Part shown: piece by piece, positions 15,276 through 22,973 of the stretch
Layout: every line of letters begins with the position of its first letter
Numbering within the stretch: the first letter of the stretch is position 1
NCBI GenBank assembly: GCA_014859835.1
Contig: JACZKW010000057.1
Coordinates: forward strand, 1-33,980
Direction of reading: 5' to 3'
From: UBA9653 sp014859835
GTDB taxonomy: Archaea; Thermoplasmatota; Thermoplasmata; UBA10834
DNA: 33,980 bases
Position numbers and translations under genes: made by a program
Notes under the pieces: generated by a model
The model's input: the letters and a program-made list of their open reading frames with translations, nothing else
The model's database searches: none
What the model was told of the DNA's origin: nothing

Positions 15276-15848
15276 TCACGTTGGACCTGCCAGCTCATCC
15301 AACATCGATATCACTCTGGCGTACAACTCTGCGTAGAGTGCTTTGTAACCATTATCGATCCTATCGTCGAGAAGCCATGTGCGGATAACTCCAAGCCTCA
15401 TCTTGACGTGATTGCAATCCCTCAGAGAATAGGCCATATTCATTTCCAGGATCGCCGCCTGGTAATGGGCCTCCTCGACTCGGACTGGATCATTGAGGAT
15501 AGAATCCCTGTCGAGCTGGATACCAAATCTCTTGAGCCCTTCGATCTCGACCATCTCGTGTACAACAAGGAGTGGGAACTTGATGATCACGTCCAGGGTC
15601 ATGTCAGCCATATACGGATAGGCGGCGAAATATCGCATAACATCGCTCGCGGTCGTGTTGCATTCCTGCCCGTTTGCAGACATCAACTCTTTAGCTCGAG
15701 CGACTGCGGCCTCTACTTCCGCAATGTCAACCAGACATATCCCCCCACGGTACCTAGAAGGAGAGAATCTGTCAAATACTCTTCCACCGACATCCACTTG
15801 CGTCCCCGTCACGCATAAGTACGTATGTCTCGGAGCTTTTCTGAGCAT
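15276..15848 (-). CDS. Hypothetical alpha-helical protein
   Basis: I do not recognise the family. The 190-residue frame has no signal peptide or clear membrane helix. It contains an amphipathic N-terminal helix (VDIAEVEAAVARAKELM) and a central segment (TLDVIIKFPLLVVHEMVEIEGLKRFG) with a His-Glu pair (HEMVEIEGLKR) that could bind a metal. The C-terminal part is helical, with alternating charges. ATG 15848 is doubtful because a TATA-like element sits directly upstream (15851-15858), which would place transcription start inside the frame. GTG 15812 is then the likely start, giving 178 residues. It converges on leuB and diverges from the 483-residue gene. Confidence 0.6.
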   Translation of the reverse strand: MLRKAPRHTYLCVTGTQVDVGGRVFDRFSPSRYRGGICLVDIAEVEAAVARAKELMSANGQECNTTASDVMRYFAAYPYMADMTLDVIIKFPLLVVHEMVEIEGLKRFGIQLDRDSILNDPVRVEEAHYQAAILEMNMAYSLRDCNHVKMRLGVIRTWLLDDRIDNGYKALYAELYARVISMLDELAGPT

Positions 15849-15860
15849 AGTTATAAGTAA
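15813..15860. promoter_or_regulatory. Divergent promoter with CATAAGT-like motifs
   Basis: TTATAAGTAA (15851-15860) is a TATA box for the rightward gene, with the expected start near 15880. Its complement can serve the leftward gene. GCATAAGTA at 15813-15821 is identical over 9 bp to 17621-17629, upstream of the winged-helix regulator gene. These may be sites for the same regulator. Confidence 0.45.
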
Positions 15861-15905
15861 TCATGAACCGATTTGAAGTAAAAAGGGCAGATGAGGGGAG
15901 ATGGG

Positions 15906-17357
15906 ATGCCACAGCAGGTAACGCCAATTTCGAAGGCCAAGACGGAAGAGATCGGAGAGTTCCTCACGAACAATGTATCGAGAGCGGTAGTCTACACACT
16001 GTTGCACAAACAGCCGCTCACGCGCAGGGAAATCGAGAGGAGTCCACTCACGGATTCTATGAGGAGGATATCCCTCAGCGCTCAGACCCGGTCTCTGAAG
16101 GACAAATCCAATGTGCAGATGAGGACTTTGCTCGCCAAGGGCGTGAACTGCGGAGTGCTGATACCTATCACCTCGAAACGCCAGAATTACTACTTCCTCA
16201 ACTCGGATCTCAAGATAGACCCCGCTCCGATAAGGGAGAACGTCGATGACGAAGAGAGTGTCGCGCTCACTGCACACCTGGACCGGACAGTAACCCACAC
16301 TCCAGGCCATGCGGTGCTGCCTGCATGGGGCACAGCTGCCGACCATACGATTCTGCCGGTCCCATACATCGACTCGCCTAAATCGTTCACGCTTTGGATG
16401 AGTTGGTTGATAACCCCGACGAGGAGGAAGATACTCAACTACATCAACCAGCAGGGAGCAGTGACTCGCCCGAAACTCCGGACGGACTTGGGGTTCTGGG
16501 CAGACAGGATAGTCGCGAAGGAGGGCATTCCATCAGGTGTGCTAGAAGTCATCGACGGCAAGATAAGGTACCAATTCTCGACATTCTCGTTCTCCAAGTT
16601 GAAGGTCAAGAAGGAGGACGAGCCTAGCAAGAGGAAATCATGGACCAACTTTCCACCGTCATTCTGGATGACACGATCCTACGAGCCACTCAAGTGCATA
16701 ATGGGCGCGTCCAGATACTTCACCGACACCGTGAAGCCGAATGCGACGCCCGTGATGGTTCTGGAGGAGCTACAGAAGCAGAACCCCACGATTGTCGAGA
16801 AGAACAGAAAGGAGTTTCTTGAGGTCAACTTCCTGGAAAGGATGAGCTTCTACGCGATTTATCACTCCTCGGGAGATCCTGCGACTAAGATGTCGGTTGA
16901 TTCGCTAATGCCTGAGAAGGTCACTTTCAACTCCCCGGAACACCCGCTCCTCTGGGCGTCTAAGACAGATGAAGAGCACGCAAGCGCGAGGCTCGACTTC
17001 AGGGAGGAGGCAGCGAAGATGCTTCAATCTATGAGAACAAAGGAGGATCAGATCAACTTCCTCGAGAACATGCTCAGGAGCATTGCGATGGAGCGAATAG
17101 GGGCTAGATTAGAAGAACATGAGAAGGTGCTTTCAAATGACCTTGACAAGCTCAGGATGGAGTCGTTCGGTCTTGGTTCTGAATCGATAAGCGCGATGGC
17201 TAATCTCGAGACTGAAAGAGAGGGAGTAGCCAGTGAGAAGATGTACTTCGAGAAGTTCATGAACATCTTGATCCCGGGTTCGATAAAGAAGGTGAAGAGC
17301 CCAGAATCAGAGAGTATTGAGAAGGCGGATGAAACGCCCCCTGAAGAAGGATCCTGA
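15906..17357 (+). CDS. Unknown protein with winged-helix-like segments and a C-terminal coiled coil
   Basis: I do not recognise this 483-residue protein. Near the N-terminus a helix-turn-helix-like stretch is seen (SRAVVYTLLHKQPLTRREIE), and a second one in the middle (TPTRRKILNYINQQGAVTRP). Between them lies a Lys/Arg-rich segment. The last 150 residues are highly charged and helical (REEAAKMLQSMRTKEDQINF, then ERIGARLEEHEKVL), compatible with a coiled coil, and the tail is acidic. No signal peptide or membrane segment is seen. ATG 15906 was chosen over ATG 15891 because AGGGGAG (15893-15899) is 6 bp upstream. It looks like a DNA-binding or scaffold protein of archaeal chromosomes; the function is unknown. 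Confidence 0.65.
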   Translation: MPQQVTPISKAKTEEIGEFLTNNVSRAVVYTLLHKQPLTRREIERSPLTDSMRRISLSAQTRSLKDKSNVQMRTLLAKGVNCGVLIPITSKRQNYYFLNSDLKIDPAPIRENVDDEESVALTAHLDRTVTHTPGHAVLPAWGTAADHTILPVPYIDSPKSFTLWMSWLITPTRRKILNYINQQGAVTRPKLRTDLGFWADRIVAKEGIPSGVLEVIDGKIRYQFSTFSFSKLKVKKEDEPSKRKSWTNFPPSFWMTRSYEPLKCIMGASRYFTDTVKPNATPVMVLEELQKQNPTIVEKNRKEFLEVNFLERMSFYAIYHSSGDPATKMSVDSLMPEKVTFNSPEHPLLWASKTDEEHASARLDFREEAAKMLQSMRTKEDQINFLENMLRSIAMERIGARLEEHEKVLSNDLDKLRMESFGLGSESISAMANLETEREGVASEKMYFEKFMNILIPGSIKKVKSPESESIEKADETPPEEGS

Positions 17358-17386
17358 TCGAAGACCACTCGCAATAGCTCGAAGCA

Positions 17387-17415
17387 AACCATTTTCACAA
17401 GTTTTCATCGATATT
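17387..17415 (+). terminator. T-rich stretch after the 483-residue gene
   Basis: Runs of four T (in CCATTTTCAC and AAGTTTTCATC) follow the stop by about 33 and 43 bp. No hairpin is visible. Weak call. Confidence 0.3.
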
Positions 17416-17600
17416 TCTGTCGAGTCCTTGGAAAATCAGAGCATTAGTAGCGAATAGAGACGCGCCTTGTTGCATCGTACGAAGGTGAGGCAGACATCAC
17501 TTATGTGTTGCATCAACCTTTAAGCGAGATTCTTGTCAAACCTGGCCATATTCACGAAGAATATTTCTGGGTGCGATACATTACCTCACCACAGACAGAC

Positions 17601-17650
17601 ATATAAGCACGTATAAGTTTGCATAAGTATGCACTAATACATCACTTATG
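17601..17650 (+). promoter_or_regulatory. Promoter/operator region of the winged-helix regulator
   Basis: ATAAG occurs at 17603, 17613 and 17623, exactly 10 bp apart, so the copies face the same side of the helix. CATAAGT (17622-17628) and ACTTATG (17644-17650) form a 7-bp inverted repeat with a 15-bp spacer. The first copies double as TATA boxes (ATATAAG, GTATAAG). The inverted repeat would cover the transcription start, as expected for an autorepressor site. Confidence 0.5.
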
Positions 17651-17658
17651 AGTGTGAG

Positions 17659-18042
17659 ATGATGGAACTAACCGATAGAGAACGACATATTGTAGAAATC
17701 CTTAGAAAAGGCATCAATTCTCCAACCCTCCTCGCCAGAGAGCTCGGAATCACTCAATCAGGAGCTACCCAGGCCCTCCAGAAGTTGGAGAAGAAGAATG
17801 TCGTGGAGAGGAACAAGATTGGCAGGAATGCCATGTACCGCCTCATCATAGAAGAGAAGGTTGAGCCAGTCGAGGATTCCGATGAGGATTTGGAATTGAT
17901 CAGAGAATCATATCATGCGTTATCGAAGGTATGGTCACATGTCCTCAGACTCGATCTGACCCACGATGAATTGGCCAAGGTCAGGGATGCGAGGAACCAC
18001 CTGGAGGAAATCCTAGTCAGAAGAGGAAAGAGCCTAGACTAA
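17659..18042 (+). CDS. Winged helix-turn-helix transcriptional regulator
   Basis: A 127-residue cytoplasmic DNA-binding protein. Residues 1-65 form a MarR/ArsR-like winged helix: helix 1 LTDRERHIVEILRKG, the helix-turn-helix SPTLLARELGITQSGATQAL, recognition helix QALQKLEKKNVVERN, and a wing strand RNAMYRLII. The acidic C-terminal half (EDSDEDLELIRESYHALSKV and later helices) is probably a dimerisation part; no ligand domain is recognised. The upstream region has a phased motif and an inverted repeat that suit autoregulation. The start is the first of two ATGs in tandem (17659, 17662); only a weak GTGAG precedes. Target genes are unknown; the divergent promoter at 15813-15860 carries the same 9-bp motif. 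Confidence 0.8.
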   Translation: MMELTDRERHIVEILRKGINSPTLLARELGITQSGATQALQKLEKKNVVERNKIGRNAMYRLIIEEKVEPVEDSDEDLELIRESYHALSKVWSHVLRLDLTHDELAKVRDARNHLEEILVRRGKSLD

Positions 18043-18083
18043 GAATCATTGAGTAAAGACGCTCCATCTGGGTACCGGATGGT

Positions 18084-18536
18084 TCATCGGAGTGCTTGCT
18101 CAGCCTTCCGCAGGTTGTCGACGGTGAACGCCATCTCCGTCATGCCGTCATCCTTTCCCAGGATGTAAATGGAATCTACGTTGACCATCGCTCTTGCGAG
18201 CTTTCTAGCGGTTCTTCCGAGTTCGCCAGGGCGATCAGATATCCTTATGGATAGGACCTCCCTGAGATCGTAGCTTATGCCAGACCTTTCCAGCGCAGAA
18301 CTTGCCGTGGTCTCATCGTCGGTTACGACACGTATGATCGGTTTTTGACCACTGCGTTCGCTGGATATCGCCTTGATGTTGACGCCATTGTTGCCGAAGA
18401 TCTCACAGACCTTAGCCAGCTCACCAGGTTTATCCTGGACGTAGACATCGAATTCCTTCAAAGTTCCAATCCTCAGCACCTTATGATTCGCCATGGTAAA
18501 ATGTGTATCGGCGAACGGGCTAGGCAGAGGGATCAC
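18084..18536 (-). CDS. Protein with two ACT domains
   Basis: The 150-residue protein consists almost entirely of two ACT repeats: KEFDVYVQDKPGELAKVCEI (about 27-46) and REVLSIRISDRPGELGRTAR (about 91-110). Each has the D-(K/R)-PGEL ligand-site signature. Stand-alone ACT proteins bind amino acids and regulate enzymes or act as sensors; the ligand here is not known. GTG 18536 overlaps the stop of the CorA-like gene (GTGA), which suggests coupling. ATG 18494 would give a shorter protein that still contains both domains. It converges on the regulator gene with a 41-bp gap. Confidence 0.8.
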   Translation of the reverse strand: MIPLPSPFADTHFTMANHKVLRIGTLKEFDVYVQDKPGELAKVCEIFGNNGVNIKAISSERSGQKPIIRVVTDDETTASSALERSGISYDLREVLSIRISDRPGELGRTARKLARAMVNVDSIYILGKDDGMTEMAFTVDNLRKAEQALR

Positions 18537-19687
18537 GCACCTTTAGGCAGGCGAACCCACCGCTTGACCCACCAGTATGCAAGATAGGTGGCGTTGATGG
18601 TGCACAGAAATAGAACCGTGATATACCACATGAGAGTATTGGCATCCATTCCAGCTATCGAGCCTATCACGGTGGCAATAGTATTGGGGACCAGGACGGC
18701 GGTACCCAGGATCGTCAACCAAGTCATTGTCAATGCCATGCGATTGTTCAGGGTCTGAAGCTGGTTGTTGTATAGTGCCTGCAGAACCTCAAGCCCCGAA
18801 GCGAGCACCTCGGACATGTGCTCACTGAGGGATATCTGTCGATTGACATCCTCGACGAGGAGGCCTACCTTCGCCAAGACCTTGGGATTGTCCGTTACGA
18901 GTTCCGCATCGCCATATCTGAGCGAATGCAGCACATCCATCGTCCTCCACAGACTGTTCAGGTAAGTTATCAGGGCGTGCTTGAGCTCGTAGATTTTGCG
19001 CCCTATCTCCATCCTGGGTGTCTCCGGGTCGAGGAGCAGTTCACTCATGTCATCCGCCTGTTCCTCAATCTCCCGCAGATGTTCGAAATTGTGAGAGTTG
19101 TTCTCGTCGAGTATCCTGACGAGCATCATGGTCAATCGATCCTGCTGGCCCATGCGCTCCGGCAGCTTCCGCAAGAACGCATCGGCGTAACGAGAGAACA
19201 AGATCAGCCGCTCTATGTCTCGGCTGTGGATGGTGACGATAAGATCTTTCCTGATGAGTATGAGCAGAGGGAATATACAGACATCCAGCTTGGACACCTT
19301 AACGGCGGGGACCATGATCCCCATTTCGGTATCCCTGTCTTCGAACGCAGAGTGATACCCTTTGAGCAGGGTGGGGACCATCGAATCGCTGAACCCGAAT
19401 TTCACCGCCACTTCAGCAGCATCCTTTCCAAGGTCGTCCACCATGAAATTGACCCAACCCAAACTGGCAGTCTTCAGGGATGATATGAATTCTGAAGGTT
19501 TGTCTCCGAATATCTTCGTTGGTTTCCCATCATGTGGAAGCGCGACACAGACGGCTCTGTGAACTCGGGCATTCAATCCGTTTGTGGAACTTGCGTCCTG
19601 TGTGGACGGCACCACCACAGGGGGTGCTGCACTTGAATCACCGCTCGGATCCACGCGAACTACTCTCCTGCTAGGGGAAGGCGCCAC
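18533..19687 (-). CDS. CorA-family divalent cation transporter with GMD in place of GMN
   Basis: A CorA/MIT-type channel for Mg2+ or other divalent metals, 384 residues. A disordered N-terminus (Ser/Pro/Val rich) is followed by the cytoplasmic alpha/beta domain and the long stalk helices (LREIEEQADDMSELLLD and onward). Two C-terminal membrane helices follow (LTILGTAVLVPNTIATVIGS and WYITVLFLCTINATYLAYWW). The loop between them reads IAGMDANTLMW. In CorA the GMN triad here forms the selectivity filter, and the Asn is replaced by Asp (codon at 18644-18646). GTG 19687 is supported by a TATA box at 19713-19721. It is coupled to the downstream ACT gene. Confidence 0.82.
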   Translation of the reverse strand: MAPSPSRRVVRVDPSGDSSAAPPVVVPSTQDASSTNGLNARVHRAVCVALPHDGKPTKIFGDKPSEFISSLKTASLGWVNFMVDDLGKDAAEVAVKFGFSDSMVPTLLKGYHSAFEDRDTEMGIMVPAVKVSKLDVCIFPLLILIRKDLIVTIHSRDIERLILFSRYADAFLRKLPERMGQQDRLTMMLVRILDENNSHNFEHLREIEEQADDMSELLLDPETPRMEIGRKIYELKHALITYLNSLWRTMDVLHSLRYGDAELVTDNPKVLAKVGLLVEDVNRQISLSEHMSEVLASGLEVLQALYNNQLQTLNNRMALTMTWLTILGTAVLVPNTIATVIGSIAGMDANTLMWYITVLFLCTINATYLAYWWVKRWVRLPKGA

Positions 19688-19712
19688 GAATACCGTATGG
19701 ACTAACAGACAT

Positions 19713-19721
19713 GTATATTTC
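19713..19721 (-). promoter_or_regulatory. TATA-like box of the CorA-like gene
   Basis: The minus strand reads AAATATACA. Its centre is about 30 bp from GTG 19687, which implies a nearly leaderless message and supports that start codon. Confidence 0.5.
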
Positions 19722-19759
19722 GCTAGGGACCCAACAAGTCGCCATAGACAAATGAATCA

Positions 19760-19767
19760 TTTTAATA
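19760..19767 (+). promoter_or_regulatory. TATA-like box of thrS
   Basis: TTTTAATA, about 34 bp upstream of ATG 19797. It sits inside the longest open frame of thrS, so the upstream starts of that frame cannot be used. Confidence 0.55.
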
Positions 19768-19796
19768 CCCAGCTAGTCATTTCAACGCCGATTACC

Positions 19797-21635
19797 ATGA
19801 GGGTACTCCTCATTCACGCAGACAGCTTCCAATACGGAGTCAAGGACCCGACGAAGATGGCCGAGAAACTAGCCGAAGGTCAGCCCAAAGGACATTCCTT
19901 CGATGAGCCATTGGTGGTCTTCGCCACGGTCGAGTCCTCGGATGACAATGCTGAAGCGATAGCATCGGTCGCCGCTGACGATATTGCCGAGGTGTTCGGA
20001 AAAGTCGAAGCCAGGAGCGTGGTGCTCTATCCATACGCACATCTGAGTTCCGATCTCGCGGCTCCAGACAAGGCGATCGAAGTGCTGAAAGCCACCGAGG
20101 CGGCCGTAGCCAAAAAGGGGATCGATGTCCATAGGTCGCCTTTCGGATGGTACAAATCATTCAAGATCAGCTGCAAGGGACACCCGATGTCCGAGCTTTC
20201 GAGAGAGTTCACAGGAGAGGTAAAAGCCACACGAAAGGAGATCGTGGAGAAGATCAGGAGCGAGTTCCTCATCCTCACGCCTGAAGGAGAGGAGCACCGG
20301 ATCGATTTCGAGAACATCGAATCTGCCCATATACTCGACAAGTACCCCTCACTGAAGACTTTTATAATATCTGAGGAGGTCGGCCGGACAAAAGGCGTTG
20401 AGCCCCCATCAATCAAAGCGATGCAGAGATTGGAGCTCGTGGACTATGAGGAGGCGAGTGATCGAGGGCATTTCAGGATGTACCCGAAAGGGCGCCTCAT
20501 ATTCAGTTTGCTCGAGAGCTGGGCTGAGCAGATAGCTCTCGACAAGGTAGGCGCCATGCAGATCGATACGCCCATCCTATACGATTGGTCGATGCCCGAC
20601 ATCCGGAGCCAAGGGATGTCGTTCCATGAGCGGCATTACACGCTAAAGACTGATGAGAAGAGAGAGTTCGTACTCAGATTCGCCGGCGACTTCGGATTGT
20701 TCAGGATGATGAAGGGGGCGACTGTTAGCTACAAGAACCTCCCCCTGAGGATATACGAGTTCTCGAAGAGCTTCCGGCTGGAACAGAGAGGTGAGCTTAC
20801 CGGGCTGAAGCGCCTGAGAGCGTTCCACATGCCAGATATCCATTGTTTCGTCAAGGACATCGACGAGGGTTGGAAGGAGTACATGCTCCTGTATAGGAAC
20901 TACGCCGACCTCGCGGACGGGACAGGTGTCGAATACGCGGTGGCGTTCCGTGTGGTAAAGGAGTTCTACGACAAGTACAAGAATCACATAATCGAACTGC
21001 TGAAGTATTCGAAGAAACCCGCCTTAATCGAAGTGCTCTCAGAGATGAAGCACTATTGGGCGGTCAAACACGAATTCCAGGGGATCGATTCCGTCGGAGG
21101 GGCCGTTCAGCTCAGCACGGTCCAATTGGACGTCGCAGATGCGGAGAGATACGGGATCGTGTACACCGATGCCGAGGGCAAGAAGAAGGGGTGCATCATA
21201 TGCCATTCATCCATCGGCTCCATCGAGAGGTGGATATACGTGCTGCTCGAGGAGGCGCTCAAACACGAGAAACCGAGCCTACCATTCTGGCTCTCCCCGA
21301 CCCAGGTGAGAATCCTGCCCGTTGGCCAGGAGTTCGTTGAGGACTGCGAGAAGTTTGCCGAATCCATCCCTGGAAGAGTGGATATCGACGATACGGACGA
21401 TAAGGTCGGCAAGAAGATCAGGAACGCCGAGAGGGAGTGGATCCCTATCATAATCGTGCTCGGAGAGAAGGAGCGCGCATCAGAGAAGATACCAGTCAGA
21501 TTCCGATCCGGCGAGATGAAGGAGATGACGAAAGAGGAACTCGCGGAGGAGATCGAGAGATTATCTGGCAGCTACCCGAAAGCCAGGCTGCCACTTCCCA
21601 GGATGCTGTCCAAGAGGCCTGTGTTCCGGGGCTGA
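19797..21635 (+). CDS. thrS: Threonyl-tRNA synthetase, archaeal type
   Basis: It charges tRNA-Thr. With this start the protein has 612 residues. The N-terminus (MRVLLIHADSFQY) and the first 145 residues are the archaeal editing domain, related to D-aminoacyl-tRNA deacylases, which removes mischarged serine. The class II core follows (DIRSQGMSFHERHY, YEFSKSFRLEQRGEL, GLKRLRAFHMPDIHCF with motif 2), then IICHSSIGSIERWIYVLL (motif 3). The anticodon-binding domain starts at about SPTQVRILPVGQEF. The open frame extends 71 codons upstream, but the TATA box at 19760 and the family N-terminus fix ATG 19797. No Shine-Dalgarno site, in line with a short leader. Converges on queE, 7 bp apart. Confidence 0.95.
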   Translation: MRVLLIHADSFQYGVKDPTKMAEKLAEGQPKGHSFDEPLVVFATVESSDDNAEAIASVAADDIAEVFGKVEARSVVLYPYAHLSSDLAAPDKAIEVLKATEAAVAKKGIDVHRSPFGWYKSFKISCKGHPMSELSREFTGEVKATRKEIVEKIRSEFLILTPEGEEHRIDFENIESAHILDKYPSLKTFIISEEVGRTKGVEPPSIKAMQRLELVDYEEASDRGHFRMYPKGRLIFSLLESWAEQIALDKVGAMQIDTPILYDWSMPDIRSQGMSFHERHYTLKTDEKREFVLRFAGDFGLFRMMKGATVSYKNLPLRIYEFSKSFRLEQRGELTGLKRLRAFHMPDIHCFVKDIDEGWKEYMLLYRNYADLADGTGVEYAVAFRVVKEFYDKYKNHIIELLKYSKKPALIEVLSEMKHYWAVKHEFQGIDSVGGAVQLSTVQLDVADAERYGIVYTDAEGKKKGCIICHSSIGSIERWIYVLLEEALKHEKPSLPFWLSPTQVRILPVGQEFVEDCEKFAESIPGRVDIDDTDDKVGKKIRNAEREWIPIIIVLGEKERASEKIPVRFRSGEMKEMTKEELAEEIERLSGSYPKARLPLPRMLSKRPVFRG

Positions 21636-21642
21636 CCACGCC

Positions 21643-22272
21643 TCACTTGTTGTCCTCATCACCCCAGATGATCTTGTGCAGTTGGGGCATGACGCGTGCG
21701 TCAAGACGGTCCTCGAGCACAATCTCCGCCAACCATTTGAGGTCCGTCCCTCCGACCGGGGTGATTATGATCTCGCACTTGGGGGAGTGCTTCCGGATGA
21801 CATCCTTGGCGTAGGCATAATCGGCCTCGTCGGAGATGATGAACTTCAGCTGATCCAAAGGACCGAGCATCTCGATGTTCGAGAACAACATCTTATCCGA
21901 TTCACCAGACGAAGGCCCCTTGATATCCATGCTGATGGTCAGATTCTCGACACATGGGAGGTCGTCCAACGGCATAGCGCCGTTTGTCTCGAGCACCAAG
22001 TGATAACCCTTGCTCAAGAGCGCCTCCACGAGCCGGATCGATTCATTCTGGGCCAAGGGTTCACCGCCCGTGAGGCAGACGTGCGATGTCCTGTTCTTCG
22101 CCACATCGTCTAGTATCGATTCTATGGTCATCTCCTCGCCTTTGTCGAAAGCCTGCGGCGTATCGCAGTAGGTGCATCTGAGGGGGCAGCCGGACGTCCT
22201 TATGAAAGTCGTCGGCGCGCCCATGGTTATTCCCTCGCCCTGTATCGACCTGAATATCGAGTATACTTTCAT
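21643..22272 (-). CDS. queE: 7-carboxy-7-deazaguanine synthase (radical SAM)
   Basis: It contracts 6-carboxy-tetrahydropterin to 7-carboxy-7-deazaguanine, a step to preQ0, the precursor of archaeosine in archaeal tRNA. The 209-residue size is typical. The N-terminus has the QueE signature (IFRSIQGEGITMGAPTTFIR) and the radical SAM cluster cysteines Cys29, Cys33 and Cys36 in CPLRCTYCDT. CLTGGEPLAQ is the SAM-binding GGE motif. It overlaps queC by 4 bp (ATGA) and is last in queD-queC-queE. All three cluster cysteines are present. Confidence 0.95.
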   Translation of the reverse strand: MKVYSIFRSIQGEGITMGAPTTFIRTSGCPLRCTYCDTPQAFDKGEEMTIESILDDVAKNRTSHVCLTGGEPLAQNESIRLVEALLSKGYHLVLETNGAMPLDDLPCVENLTISMDIKGPSSGESDKMLFSNIEMLGPLDQLKFIISDEADYAYAKDVIRKHSPKCEIIITPVGGTDLKWLAEIVLEDRLDARVMPQLHKIIWGDEDNK

Positions 22273-22955
22273 TCGATCACCTCGTACTCCAACGGATCCT
22301 TCAAGCCAGCTTCTGAGAACCCCTGTAGCCTAAGAGTGCAGGAATCGCATCTGCCGCATGCCATCTCGTTCCCTTTGTAGCAGCTCCAAGTCAGTTCCAG
22401 CGGTACACCGAGTTGCGATGCGGTCCGCACGATATCTCCTTTCGACATCTTGATTATCGGCGCTTCGATCCTTATGCCACGACCAGCCCTTCCGACCTTC
22501 GTGCCAACATCGAGCATTCTCTGGAACGATTCGATGAACTCAGGGGTGCAATCAGGATATCCACTGTAGTCGACCGCGTTTGCCGCGATGAATACGGATT
22601 CTGCACCCATGCTCTCAGCTATGGACGCGCCTATGCTGAGGAATATGATGTTCCTGGCGGGGACGTATGTGTTTGGGATGCCTTCGGCCATCTCGTTGTG
22701 AGTCCTGCCTTCCGGCACCCTCTCGTTGGAATCAGTGAGGGAGCTGAACAGGAACTCTCCGATAGGGAGGCGGATGATCAGATGATCAGAACATCCAAGA
22801 TGGGACGCGACTTTTCGAGCGCTCTCGAGCTCTCGAGCGTGCCTCTGACCATAATCGAAGGTCAACGCAATCACATCATGACCTTTGCTTCTGGCCATCG
22901 CAAGGACCGTGGAGGAGTCGAGTCCTCCAGAAAGCAAGACGACCGATTTCGTCAT
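22269..22955 (-). CDS. queC: 7-cyano-7-deazaguanine synthase
   Basis: It converts 7-carboxy-7-deazaguanine to preQ0 with ATP and ammonia. It has 228 residues. The PP-loop SGGLDSS is at 9-15. The zinc site is seen near the C-terminus as Cys192, Cys200, Cys203 and Cys206 (CYKGNEMACGRCDSC). FDYGQRHARELESA and YVPARNIIFLSIG are further QueC signatures. It is placed between queD (18-bp gap) and queE (4-bp overlap). In archaea the preQ0 made here is inserted into tRNA by an archaeal TGT, which is not in this window. Confidence 0.96.
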   Translation of the reverse strand: MTKSVVLLSGGLDSSTVLAMARSKGHDVIALTFDYGQRHARELESARKVASHLGCSDHLIIRLPIGEFLFSSLTDSNERVPEGRTHNEMAEGIPNTYVPARNIIFLSIGASIAESMGAESVFIAANAVDYSGYPDCTPEFIESFQRMLDVGTKVGRAGRGIRIEAPIIKMSKGDIVRTASQLGVPLELTWSCYKGNEMACGRCDSCTLRLQGFSEAGLKDPLEYEVIE

Positions 22956-22973
22956 CTTTCATCACCGCCAGAT

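Larger units (their letters stand above)
17358..17658. other. 301-bp intergenic region with repeats
   Basis: No gene fits here. The first 60 bp hold T-runs that may terminate the 483-residue gene. TGTTGCATC occurs twice (17468-17476 and 17506-17514). CATCACTTATG occurs at 17495-17505 and 17640-17650. The last 60 bp contain the phased ATAAG cluster described separately. An extra TATA-like CCTTTAAGC is near 17517-17525. Confidence 0.55.

Noticed and set aside
17358..17658. CRISPR-like or tRNA content in the 301-bp spacer
   Set aside because: Repeats are 5-11 bp and too few for CRISPR, and no cloverleaf or conserved tRNA TTC/CCA-side pattern is present.
18818..19483. 221-codon plus-strand frame over the CorA-like gene
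   Set aside because: It is antisense to a well-supported transporter and has no family features.
19584..19796. N-terminal extension of thrS in the open frame
   Set aside because: It covers the TATA box of thrS and the start of the CorA-like gene, and family members begin at MRVLLIHAD.
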